Shown here: positions 24,854 to 33,546 of the stretch, piece after piece
Layout: the number at the start of each line of letters is the position of its first letter
Position numbering within the stretch: the stretch's first letter is position 1
Assembly: GCF_004522215.1 (NCBI RefSeq)
Contig: NZ_SDLR01000004.1
Location: 1 to 64,000, forward strand
Length of the DNA stretch: 64,000 nt
Source: Ammoniphilus sp. YIM 78166
Lineage (GTDB): Bacteria > Bacillota > Bacilli > Aneurinibacillales > RAOX-1
Direction: 5' to 3'
Made by a program: the position numbers and the translations under genes
The notes under the pieces: model-generated
Databases searched by the model: none
What the model saw: only the letters and a program-made list of their open reading frames with translations
What the model was told of the DNA's origin: nothing

Positions 24854-24970
24854 AATCGCTTAAGGCTTGCCTTTCTGAACAAAGGGATTTTGCTAACAAT
24901 TGAAGATAAACGCGGTGAGGAACGGAGCAATCACTACCCTTACGAAGGTAGAATTGTGTCGTATGTAGAA
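24854..24970 (+). pseudogene. Short gyrB/parE-like gene fragment
   Basis: A 39-codon stretch reads [19 protein letters not shown] followed by EGRIVSYVE. This matches the conserved GyrB/ParE segment (LAFLNKG...EDKR...YEGGIVSYVEHLN) between the ATPase and transducer regions. Sequence before and after does not continue the protein. It is a fragment, not a functional gene. The one Gly-to-Arg change in YEGG also fits decay. Confidence 0.6.
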
Positions 24971-25103
24971 TCTACATGGAAGGGAATCGAGATGGAATTT
25001 CCGTGAGATCATTCCGCTCTTGTTTTTCAAGTGTGCTGAGAGGTTGAATGAGCTTTACGGCTTAGCTTGTCTTATATGGATATGGATATGGCTGTTCACT
25101 ACG

Positions 25104-25136
25104 GGGATACCTCCTCAGATAGGGAGCTATCCCTTT
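25104..25136 (+). terminator. Rho-independent terminator, plus strand
   Basis: GGGATACCTCC pairs with GGGAGCTATCCC and is followed by TTTTT. No intact plus-strand gene precedes it; it may be left over from a lost gene. Confidence 0.7.
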
Positions 25137-25228
25137 TTGCAAGTTTTGCTTTATAAAGTCCTATCTTACATATTTTACATCTTACATGGTTAGATTATTT
25201 TTAAAAACATGCACTGAGGTTAACACCC

Positions 25229-25607
25229 ATGACTCTTGAAAGAAGTATTCTTGTTTCCTCCTGGATTATTTCCATAATCCTGCTTAAGGTTTTTGTGCCT
25301 AAAAAAAAGAAAAGAGAAGCGTGGCTAATCTTTCTTTTTATGCAAACCTTCAATTGGTACTTCGGATTAGTTGTCGTTGAATTTGAGCTGATTAAGTATC
25401 CAGTCGTTTTGTTCGAGGCTGCAGAAAAGGCAAATCGAACAAGCTTCTTATTTGAATTCATGGCCTTCCCTGTTTTGTGTGTGATGTTTACCCTATATCT
25501 CCCCAAAAGAAAACCATGGCATCGGAGAGTATTACATCGTATACACCGCTTTGATTACCCTCTTTGAAGTCATTCTCGATTTTTTCTCTGGTTTAAGAAA
25601 GGAATGA
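25229..25607 (+). pseudogene. Frameshifted CBO0543 family membrane protein
   Basis: The frame from ATG 25229 gives a membrane protein (WIISIILLKVFVP, then FNWYFGLVVVEFELIKYPV, then FEFMAFPVLCVMFTLYLPKRKPW) that ends prematurely at 25567. The next frame continues the family sequence as YYIVYTALITLFEVILDFFSGL to a stop at 25607. A single-base deletion near 25515-25523 explains both. Restored length would be about 125 residues, normal for short CBO0543 members. Either a recent pseudogene or a sequencing error. Confidence 0.7.
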
Positions 25608-25651
25608 AAGTTAGTTCTGCAAGGTAATGGCTCCATGCTATCAATCCTAAG

Positions 25652-27820
25652 CTACTCTATCAATGGAAACTTTATTGTCACGATCGTTCCTTCCCCAACA
25701 TGACTGTTGATTTCGATAGTCCCCTTGTGTTCTTTTATGATTTTATAACATACGGTTAAGCCTAAACCTGTTCCCTTATCTTTTAAGGTGTAAAAGGGCT
25801 CTCCTAACCGCGGGATCAATTCATTAGGAATTCCGCACCCTTCATCTATCACTTGAAGTACACATTGGTTCTCTTCACGAAACCCTCGAATTCGAATGGT
25901 TCCATTTTCCGGCATGGCCTCGATTGCATTCTTCATCAAGTTTATCAATACCTGTTTTAATTGATTTTCTTCTCCAAACACATAAAAGTGTGCAACCTCA
26001 GGCGATAATTCTTTTTGGAGAATCAGGCTTTTCGTCAACGCTTGCATGTTCGCCAAGATGATCACACTATCTAACAAGTTTAATATCGAGATCGGCTTAA
26101 ACTGAATGGCCTGCGGTTTGGCTAACATCAAAAACTCATTGGTAATCATTTCGATCCGGTTTAGTTCATCCTGCATAATTTGAAGATAAGTACCTTGGCT
26201 GTCATCATGCTTTATAAATTGAACAAACCCTTTTAACGTGGTTAGCGGATTGCGGATTTCGTGGGCGATGCTCGCGGCCATTTCACCAATGGATGAAACT
26301 CGTTCCCACTTTCGTATGAGTTCATCCGTCTTTTTGTATTCTGTAATATCCCTTAGGATAAGGGATATTCCGACGGGATGACCTTGATGATCTCTAATGC
26401 ACGATAAGGTCATTTGGATCGTTAAGAGCTGACCATCCTTGCGCTGGCGTATAGTTTCATAACCAACCACCTCATCCCCTCGTTGAACTTTTTCCATTAG
26501 ATCCTGGGTTTCTTGCCTATAATTCGGGGGAATATGCTGGTTGTTAAAATCATCGGTCAGTAACTCTGCTTCCTTCCAACCTAACATACGTTCTAAGGCC
26601 GGATTCACTTTAATAATACGCCCAGTTAAATTTTTCACCATAATTCCATCAACACTTTGTTGAAAGAAGGATTCCAACTGATCCTTCGCTTCTTTTAGTT
26701 CTTGTTCAAATTGTTTCCGTTCTAACATGTCAGCCACAGTGCCAATGACTTCCACGATCTCTCCATCACGCCAAACTGGTTTTAAACATACGGAACATGG
26801 GATTCGGTTAAGAGTCATTTCGAAAAAGACAGGGCTTTCTCCTTGCCAAGCTCGTTCGTATGGTTCCATGATCAAGATTACCAAAGGGGGAGGAAAGATA
26901 TCTTCTGGAGATTTCCCTATCACCTTTTCGGGTAGCATGCCCGCTTGTTCTAATAGAGCCCCCTCACATAACGTATAGATAAAACGCCCATCTACTTTTT
27001 TAAATTTAAACAATACCCCTTGGTGTTGCCTTACGGTTTCGCGGAATTCCTGTTGAACTCGATATAGCTCTTTCTCCATTTGTGCTCGGTGTGTAATGTC
27101 AATCCCCGTACCAATGAGATACTTCACTGTCACGTGATCTTCCCGAATCACGGTATTTGACCAAGAAATTAAGCGATGCTCTCCAGACTTTGTAACCCAT
27201 TGATTTTGATGATGATTAATAAGGCTTCCATTCAGTAATTCCTGTTGAACCTGCCAAACGCTTTCACGTTCAGATGAAGGCAGAAGGAGATCACTGAAAA
27301 TCTTTCCCTCCACTTCTTTGGCTGTATATCCAGTTAGCTTTTCACAAGCTTGGTTAAAACGAATGATTTTCCCTTGGGGGTCTAGAACCAACACCAAGGC
27401 ATCCATGGTGTGGAGTATGGCATCGATAAAGTCCCGCTCTTCTTTAAGTTGATGATTCACTTCTTCTAGTTCCTTTGTCGTCGGTAGCGATAGAAGTTTA
27501 GGCATCCAAAACCAGATGTAGATAGCCGTTACTAGCGAAACAATGGCAGTTATGGATTTGAATAATCCTTCCGTAAAATAAATCGGCTTCCAAATGGTAA
27601 TCAAGGAAACAAAATGAGTGGTTCCACAAAGAAAAATGAATAAAATAAAGAGCAATGCTATGGCTCTAAACCGGATGTTTTTCTTTTTCCGTATAAATAG
27701 TAAGATCGAAATGGGGATTGAATAATAAGACAACATGATTACCATATCTGAAAGTGCGTGCAAAGTAACTAAATCAAGTCTCCAAGAGAAGCAATAGCCG
27801 TGAGGGAGAAAGTGATCCAT
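25652..27820 (-). CDS. PAS sensor histidine kinase with ethylene-receptor-like N-terminal domain
   Basis: A 722-residue membrane kinase. Residues 1-115 have three transmembrane helices matching the ethylene-binding domain of plant ETR1 and cyanobacterial homologues. D25, Y32, I35, P36, I62, C65 and H69 fall at the same numbers as the essential ETR1 residues, including the copper ligands Cys65 and His69 (FLCGTTHF). After a coiled linker come three PAS domains (about 130-250, 255-380, 385-500). A KinB/KinE-like catalytic core follows: H520 in HEIRNPLTT, N-box NLMKNAIEAMPENG, and G-boxes DEGCGIP and GTGLGL. No response regulator is adjacent, so it may feed a phosphorelay. Whether the ligand is ethylene is unknown. 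Confidence 0.88.
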   Translation of the reverse strand: MDHFLPHGYCFSWRLDLVTLHALSDMVIMLSYYSIPISILLFIRKKKNIRFRAIALLFILFIFLCGTTHFVSLITIWKPIYFTEGLFKSITAIVSLVTAIYIWFWMPKLLSLPTTKELEEVNHQLKEERDFIDAILHTMDALVLVLDPQGKIIRFNQACEKLTGYTAKEVEGKIFSDLLLPSSERESVWQVQQELLNGSLINHHQNQWVTKSGEHRLISWSNTVIREDHVTVKYLIGTGIDITHRAQMEKELYRVQQEFRETVRQHQGVLFKFKKVDGRFIYTLCEGALLEQAGMLPEKVIGKSPEDIFPPPLVILIMEPYERAWQGESPVFFEMTLNRIPCSVCLKPVWRDGEIVEVIGTVADMLERKQFEQELKEAKDQLESFFQQSVDGIMVKNLTGRIIKVNPALERMLGWKEAELLTDDFNNQHIPPNYRQETQDLMEKVQRGDEVVGYETIRQRKDGQLLTIQMTLSCIRDHQGHPVGISLILRDITEYKKTDELIRKWERVSSIGEMAASIAHEIRNPLTTLKGFVQFIKHDDSQGTYLQIMQDELNRIEMITNEFLMLAKPQAIQFKPISILNLLDSVIILANMQALTKSLILQKELSPEVAHFYVFGEENQLKQVLINLMKNAIEAMPENGTIRIRGFREENQCVLQVIDEGCGIPNELIPRLGEPFYTLKDKGTGLGLTVCYKIIKEHKGTIEINSHVGEGTIVTIKFPLIE

Positions 27821-27950
27821 TCTTCATCAATACCCCTTTTGTTCGTGTTTACTTGATTAATTTCGACATAAAATTTTTTAGTCCTTCGAACTATTCAAAT
27901 ATGTTGAACTAGTTTTTCAACTATTGAACTCACAATTGGTTTAATAGACA

Positions 27951-27982
27951 AAAAAATGGCCACCTAGGAAGGAAGCCATTTT
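27951..27982 (-). terminator. Terminator of the CBO0543 gene
   Basis: AAAAATGGC pairs with GCCATTTT around a 14-base loop; it overlaps the stop codon of the gene at 27981 and has a U-tail on the minus strand. Confidence 0.65.
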
Positions 27983-28538
27983 AAACAATATTATCAAAGC
28001 TTTTTCTTTTACTTAACCAATTTGCCGATAAGTAAATGAGGAAGTAAATAGGAAACGAATACATGTATTCCCATTTAATTATATAATAATAATCAACCCA
28101 AACTAAGATAGGCTCTATGACAAACGCTGTAATCCCCGAGAAAAGAAGCCCCTTCCAAATAGGTGAAACGGTAGGTTTTAACTGAATGAATGTCATGATG
28201 GTTACAGGCATTAAGGATAAATCCCAAGGGATGAAAGTCGGAAAGTGAGGAGCAATTTTGGCATGGTAATCCCAAAGTCCGTAGCTTATCCCCAAAAAGT
28301 CAAAGTAAGAAGAGATCAGCATAACGTAGAAGCCAGCAAACAATAATCTGCTTGTACTTTCTTTCTTCCGAAAATAAATCCAAAATGCCCATGGAATTAT
28401 GGTCAGTCCAAAGCTTACCCACCAGAACGGCTTTAAAAAGAACTGTTCTTTCCATATGGGAAAAAACTCAATATTGACTCTAGCTATTTCTGCATAGGCT
28501 TTATCTATACGTTCTCTTAGTTCTTCATTCATTCTCAT
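27981..28538 (-). CDS. CBO0543 family integral membrane protein
   Basis: A 185-residue membrane protein with about five helices (starting near residue 38). The WVSFGLTIIPWAFWIYFRKKE and IPWDLSLMPVTIMTF blocks, and the late EPILVWVDYYYIIKW motif, place it in the CBO0543 family. That family is found mainly in spore formers and its function is unknown. It lies between the ethylene-receptor-like kinase and a DUF3231 gene pair, all on the minus strand, but with gaps of about 100-160 bases, so it is probably transcribed alone. Confidence 0.75.
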   Translation of the reverse strand: MRMNEELRERIDKAYAEIARVNIEFFPIWKEQFFLKPFWWVSFGLTIIPWAFWIYFRKKESTSRLLFAGFYVMLISSYFDFLGISYGLWDYHAKIAPHFPTFIPWDLSLMPVTIMTFIQLKPTVSPIWKGLLFSGITAFVIEPILVWVDYYYIIKWEYMYSFPIYFLIYLSANWLSKRKSFDNIV

Positions 28539-28639
28539 CCGCCCATCAAACGTTTTGAATTAATGTAACCAAAACAACCCATGGCAATACTCCATAATAT
28601 TAGGATGAGTAATTCCATAACCTCTTGATACCGTTGTAT

Positions 28640-29629
28640 TTACTTTTTGGCTGAGGGATGTTCATCGAAATACCCTTTTTCGATCATGATATTCATGTTG
28701 TCTTCTGCATATTTAAGAGTTTCTGTCATCAATCTTGCGAAATCTGTACCAATATCCTTTCTCATTACAGTCGAAAGTGCAACTCCATATCTTGACGCTG
28801 TTGCTGAGAGCATGACGGCAGATTTGAACAACATTAACCGATCTGAGAAGGGTGAAATCGTACTATCGCCCAATTCACTTTCCCATGTTGGGAGTTCTGG
28901 CAACTCACTCTCCGATAATCGATTTTGGAATAATTGTAGATGCTTATCCATAATTTCTGCTCCACGCAAAAAGTGTTGATCTAACTTTTTGTCCTTGGTT
29001 AAATCAAATTGGGCAAAACTTTTAAAGAAAAGAGACAGAACCTCCGTTTCGTGAAAGTTTAATTCTAAATTAAAGACTTCTGCCGTATTTAAAGGCCGGT
29101 TGCCTTCCATGATTCCCCCTAAGAATAAAAAGGAATGCTTAACTTTTTCAATTCGTTCCGGAGTTGAAATATGTAAGGGATGGAGTAACCCTCTTTGATA
29201 AATCAGGTCCAAAAGCATATTAAGGAGCTTCGTACCATTTACCAGCTGTTTTTCAAAAAAATCCCGAATCTCTTTTCGAAACGAACTTCCCAATGACAAG
29301 GTATTAGCTACAAGAGCATCCTCTACCAGTTTTTTCTTAACTAAAATCACGGCATTGTCAGAATAAATTTTAGGTGCATCCCAATTAATATCTTGTTCGG
29401 AGAATCCTTCTGGGAGTGGAAAATTTGCTCTTTTAAAGAAGTCTGCTGCCACTTCTACTCCCATTTGTGAAATGTCTAATGCGAATTCTAATGTTTTGAT
29501 AAACTGATCGTCATCTTTGTCTCCCATTTTAATTAAATATTTGGTGACATGGGTGGTCATGGTTTCAGTAAGATAGACATTCCACAGGTTGGAAATTTCT
29601 GATGGAGACAGGGTTATCTTGTTGCTCAT
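28640..29629 (-). CDS. DUF3231 family protein (tandem repeat type), copy 2
   Basis: A 329-residue soluble, helical protein with two DUF3231 units; the second starts near NRPLNTAEVFNLELNF. It ends with the block KDIGTDFARLMTETLKYAEDN shared by the set. It follows copy 3 by 13 bases, so the two form one transcription unit. No catalytic motif is recognised. Function unknown; the family association is with sporulation and germination. Confidence 0.85.
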   Translation of the reverse strand: MSNKITLSPSEISNLWNVYLTETMTTHVTKYLIKMGDKDDDQFIKTLEFALDISQMGVEVAADFFKRANFPLPEGFSEQDINWDAPKIYSDNAVILVKKKLVEDALVANTLSLGSSFRKEIRDFFEKQLVNGTKLLNMLLDLIYQRGLLHPLHISTPERIEKVKHSFLFLGGIMEGNRPLNTAEVFNLELNFHETEVLSLFFKSFAQFDLTKDKKLDQHFLRGAEIMDKHLQLFQNRLSESELPELPTWESELGDSTISPFSDRLMLFKSAVMLSATASRYGVALSTVMRKDIGTDFARLMTETLKYAEDNMNIMIEKGYFDEHPSAKK

Positions 29630-29642
29630 GTTTGGGCCTCTT

Positions 29643-30635
29643 TTAATTGAGATGATTTACTTTTTCTCTAGCCATCGGTAATTGATCCATAAATCCAAGT
29701 TCGATCATAAGATTCACACTGTCCTCTGCAAATTGTAAAACCTCTGTCATTAATCTCGAATAATGGGAAGCTAAATCTCTTCTTTGCGCGATAGAAAGAG
29801 AGGTTCCATATCGCCCCACGGTTGCTGAAGCTAATAAATGCATTTTATACAACATCAATCTGTCCGAAAATGGTGATACCGCACTATCTAAGATTTGATC
29901 CTCCCACGTTCGCAGATGAGGAAGATGATTTTCAGAAACTATAGATTGGAAAATGTCCAGATGCTTCTCATACAAACTTACACCACGTTCAAAAAGCTTC
30001 TGTAATGACTTGGTTGGTGTAACCTTGGCCATAGCTTTGATAAAAGTTCGGGTCATTTCCGTGGACTTAAAATTATACACCAGCTGACCAATCTCAACGG
30101 AATTAAGAGGACGACGATCGGCAAACCAACCTGCCAAAAAACGTTGTTTACTCACTTTTTCACTTTGATTTGGAGTTGGTATATGAACCACAGGGTGGTG
30201 CAAACCTTTTTTGGCTATAAGATCACCGAAACGGTTAGTGAGTTCAGTTGAGTTCTTTGAGCATTCTTGATAGAACTCACGGATATCTTTGCGAGTAGAC
30301 GTGTTTACCGACATGGAATAAACTACGTTCGCAACTTTAGCCATTTCATACTTGAGTATAGCTGTAAAATCATCCGTACATATGGCTGGGGCATTCAAAT
30401 CCACGTCATGTTGATCAAACTTTTGTGGGAGAGGGTGGTTTACATCCTCTAAAAATGCCTTGGATTTTTCCACTTCAATCTTGGCGATTTCTTCTGCATA
30501 CTCAAGAACCTTACGTAATTCTTCATCTTGTGTTTTTGTAATAAAATACTTAGTCACCCAAAAAGCCATGGTGTTGGTTAAATAGGAGTTCCACAAATTT
30601 GTGATTTCAGAAGGGGTTAGTTTTTCGATCTCCAT
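29643..30635 (-). CDS. DUF3231 family protein (tandem repeat type), copy 3
   Basis: The ATG at 30635 is preferred because AAAGGTGA lies just upstream; a longer frame to 30680 lacks a site. About 330 residues, beginning MEIEKLTPSEITNLWNSYL. It has two DUF3231 units, with the second starting at DRRPLNSVEIGQLVYNF, and ends MARE-KVNHLN. It is the first gene of a pair with copy 2. Divergent from the GGDEF-EAL gene across about 210 bases, so the two may share control. Confidence 0.85.
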   Translation of the reverse strand: MEIEKLTPSEITNLWNSYLTNTMAFWVTKYFITKTQDEELRKVLEYAEEIAKIEVEKSKAFLEDVNHPLPQKFDQHDVDLNAPAICTDDFTAILKYEMAKVANVVYSMSVNTSTRKDIREFYQECSKNSTELTNRFGDLIAKKGLHHPVVHIPTPNQSEKVSKQRFLAGWFADRRPLNSVEIGQLVYNFKSTEMTRTFIKAMAKVTPTKSLQKLFERGVSLYEKHLDIFQSIVSENHLPHLRTWEDQILDSAVSPFSDRLMLYKMHLLASATVGRYGTSLSIAQRRDLASHYSRLMTEVLQFAEDSVNLMIELGFMDQLPMAREKVNHLN

Positions 30636-30846
30636 TTGCTCACCTTTCCATTCGAAGCCTCCGTAATAGTAGACCCTCATAATTTTTCCAGTTAAAGGCT
30701 CCAGTATTCAACTACTAACCTATATAGTGAGACAGAGTCTTTGTATTTTCTAAGGAAAGTTGAATCTACATCTATCCTATTTGGATATGAAACGATAAAA
30801 TAGAAGAGAACATCTAGGATTGTACGCAACGACGGGGTGAAAATGG

Positions 30847-33483
30847 ATGAGCGCAGAAACAGACCTACCTATCCAAAGTTTTGTAAAAATTCAAACTTTA
30901 AACGACATGATCACGCAGTTTGACCTTTTATTCAAAAATAATACAGATATCATCTTTTCGATTGATCTTGAGGGGCGTATTCTTAACATCAATCCTGCTG
31001 GTGAGAAAATATTGGGATATACCAAAGAAGAGTTAATCTCCCTTTCTTATGAAGCGCTCATTATTTCCGAGCAACGGGACTGGATCCGTCAACTTTTCCA
31101 GGAGAGCCTAAACCACAATACACCAGACCCAGAGCAACAGGAGGGCGTGGTGATTACGGTACGCAATAAAGAGGGGCAACGAGTAGAATTAAGAATTATG
31201 ACAACGGTTCCAGTCATCGCGGGGAACGAGCTTCGGGGGATTACGGGGATCGCCCGTAATATCACGCATCAAACCTATACGGAAAGACAGTTGAAGAATA
31301 GCGAGTACCGTTACCAGTCTCTTTTCGAGCATAATCCGGATCCTGTCTTTTCTGTAGATTTGAAAGGATATTTAACAAGTGTAAACCCGATGATGGAGAA
31401 ATTGACGGGTTACTCTAGGGAAGAACTCCTACATACCCCTATGGCTTCTCTCCTTGTACCTGATGAGCTACAACGCACAATGGTCCAGTTTGAAAAGGCC
31501 AAAGAGGGCGAAACCCAACGTTACAACACCGCCTTATATAGCAAAAAGAAGGAAAAGATCATGGTTCGCATTACCAATGTCCCCATCTATGAAAATGAGC
31601 AAGTCGCTGGGGTCTTTGGCATTATGAAAGATATAACGGAGAAGAGCCGATACGATTTCCTATTAGAGGGACATAACTATATTCATGAAATGATTGCTCG
31701 CGTGCGTCCTTTGAAAGAAATCTTAGAAGCCATTGTTTGTCTTGTAGAAGGGTTATCGCCAGGGGGAATTGCCGCGGTTTATCTCTTAAGTGATGACAAA
31801 AAAAATCTTCTCCACGGAGTGTCGCCCCGTTTGCCTGTGGAGTTTACCCAACATTTCCACGGAGCTTTAGTAGAGTCCATCAAGGGATCATGTGGGATCG
31901 CGATTCGTAACAAGAAGAGGGTCATTGTACCCCACATTGACACCGACCCCAATTGGTCCGAATATCTAGGTTTGACCAATCAGTACGGTTTAAAAGCTTG
32001 TTGGTCTACACCCATCCTGGATAACCAAGGAGAGGTCTTAGGGACGTTCTGTATCTATTATCGTATCCCTCGAAGTCCTGATGCTTATGAATCTACCCTA
32101 TTAGATCGCGCGATCCATTTAGCTAAACTAGCAATTTTGCATCATAAGACAAAGGAACATAACCATTTTCTTGCTCTACATGATCCATTGACAGGGCTTC
32201 CGAACCGGCGGTTGTTTCAAGAACGGTTTGAGCACGCTATCAAGCAAGCCCATAAAGGGAACTATACTCTTTCCGTGCTCTTTATCGATCTTGACCGTTT
32301 TAAGTTTATTAACGATACGATGGGTCATTATATCGGGGATCGGCTTCTCCAACAAGTAGCCCAAATCCTAAAAGCGTGTGTAGGGGAAAGCAATACGGTA
32401 TGCCGTCACGGTGGAGATGAATTTCTCATTTTACTTGAACAGACCACCCCCCTAGAAACCGAGTACATAGCAGAGAATATTAAACAAGCTCTATCTAAAC
32501 CTTTCAACCATAAAGGGCATGAAATTGTCATTACCCCAAGTATTGGCATCAGCCTATACCCGAGTCATGCTAGAGATATCCAAGCCCTCATCTTAAAAGC
32601 AGACCAGGCGATGTACCAGGCGAAGAGACAAGGGAAAAATAACTTTCAAGTTTTTCAACCCCACATGGATACCATGGCAACCATTTTAAATGAGAAACTA
32701 GAAATTGAAGCCTACCTGAGAAGAGCATTAGAAAAGCAAGAGTTTATTCTTCATTATCAGCCGCAGATTGATCTCAAGACAAACCGCATTCAAGGGGTAG
32801 AAGCCCTCATCCGTTGGTCCCACCCTCTACTTGGTATGGTTCCACCGAGTAAATTTATTCCCTTGGCCGAAGAAACGGGTTTGATTGTACCTATTGGTGA
32901 ATGGGTCATCCGTACGGCTTGCTTTCAAGCTAAACGTTGGGCAGATGGGGGCTTTCCCCCTTTGATAATGTCCGTGAACTTATCCGTTAGCCAATTCAAT
33001 CAGCGAAATCTTGTGGCATCAGTTAAAAAAATCCTGAAGGAAACGGGAGTGAGCCCATCCTACCTGGAATTCGAAATTACGGAATCCATGACGATGAACG
33101 TGGAAACCGCAATGGCCACGCTCGAGGATCTCAAGTCCTTGGGAGTTAAGATTGCCATTGATGATTTTGGTACGGGCTATAGCTCTCTAAATTACCTAAA
33201 AAGACTGCCCATTGATCGGTTAAAAATCGATCAGTCTTTTGTACGAGACATTACGACAGACTCCAATGATCGCGACATCGTAGCCACCATCATAGCGATG
33301 GGCCACACACTAAAGAAAACCATTGTGGCGGAAGGCGTAGAAACGAAGGAGCAATATGCGTTTTTACAGCAACATCATTGCGATATGTCCCAGGGTTATT
33401 TACTCGGTAGACCCCTGAGCGCAGAGCAATTTTTTGAAACCTTTGGTGACATGATCCAGAGGAACCTATCGATTAAAATTTAA
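30847..33483 (+). CDS. PAS-PAS-GAF-GGDEF-EAL protein (c-di-GMP turnover)
   Basis: An 878-residue cytoplasmic protein without transmembrane segments. There are two PAS domains (about 25-145 and 150-270) and a GAF domain (about 290-435). The GGDEF domain follows with intact HGGDEF near residue 521, then an EAL domain from about 625 with EALIRW near 652 and the loop DDFGTGYSSLNYLKRLPID. Both catalytic motifs look complete, so it could make and degrade c-di-GMP. The inhibitory RxxD I-site is absent from the usual place. A GGTGAAAATGG site precedes the ATG. It is flanked on both sides by DUF3231 genes. Confidence 0.92.
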   Translation: MSAETDLPIQSFVKIQTLNDMITQFDLLFKNNTDIIFSIDLEGRILNINPAGEKILGYTKEELISLSYEALIISEQRDWIRQLFQESLNHNTPDPEQQEGVVITVRNKEGQRVELRIMTTVPVIAGNELRGITGIARNITHQTYTERQLKNSEYRYQSLFEHNPDPVFSVDLKGYLTSVNPMMEKLTGYSREELLHTPMASLLVPDELQRTMVQFEKAKEGETQRYNTALYSKKKEKIMVRITNVPIYENEQVAGVFGIMKDITEKSRYDFLLEGHNYIHEMIARVRPLKEILEAIVCLVEGLSPGGIAAVYLLSDDKKNLLHGVSPRLPVEFTQHFHGALVESIKGSCGIAIRNKKRVIVPHIDTDPNWSEYLGLTNQYGLKACWSTPILDNQGEVLGTFCIYYRIPRSPDAYESTLLDRAIHLAKLAILHHKTKEHNHFLALHDPLTGLPNRRLFQERFEHAIKQAHKGNYTLSVLFIDLDRFKFINDTMGHYIGDRLLQQVAQILKACVGESNTVCRHGGDEFLILLEQTTPLETEYIAENIKQALSKPFNHKGHEIVITPSIGISLYPSHARDIQALILKADQAMYQAKRQGKNNFQVFQPHMDTMATILNEKLEIEAYLRRALEKQEFILHYQPQIDLKTNRIQGVEALIRWSHPLLGMVPPSKFIPLAEETGLIVPIGEWVIRTACFQAKRWADGGFPPLIMSVNLSVSQFNQRNLVASVKKILKETGVSPSYLEFEITESMTMNVETAMATLEDLKSLGVKIAIDDFGTGYSSLNYLKRLPIDRLKIDQSFVRDITTDSNDRDIVATIIAMGHTLKKTIVAEGVETKEQYAFLQQHHCDMSQGYLLGRPLSAEQFFETFGDMIQRNLSIKI

Positions 33484-33496
33484 ACAAGGTGCATTG

Positions 33497-33545
33497 AAAA
33501 AGAAGCCATGATGAAGTGTGTTCAACACTAAACATGGCTTCTAAG
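33497..33545. terminator. Terminator between GGDEF-EAL gene and DUF3231 copy 4
   Basis: AGAAGCCATG pairs with CATGGCTTCT, with an inner AGTGT/ACACT stem. It lies between convergent genes. Confidence 0.7.
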
Positions 33546-33546
33546 C

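Larger units (their letters stand above)
24590..25228. other. Intergenic region with decayed sequences
   Basis: No intact gene. It contains the gyrB-like fragment (24854-24970) and a plus-strand terminator at 25104-25136. An ATG near 24800 with a good AGGAGGG site opens a short frame that stops after 15 codons, which looks like a broken gene start. The rest is AT-rich without recognisable content. Confidence 0.5.
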
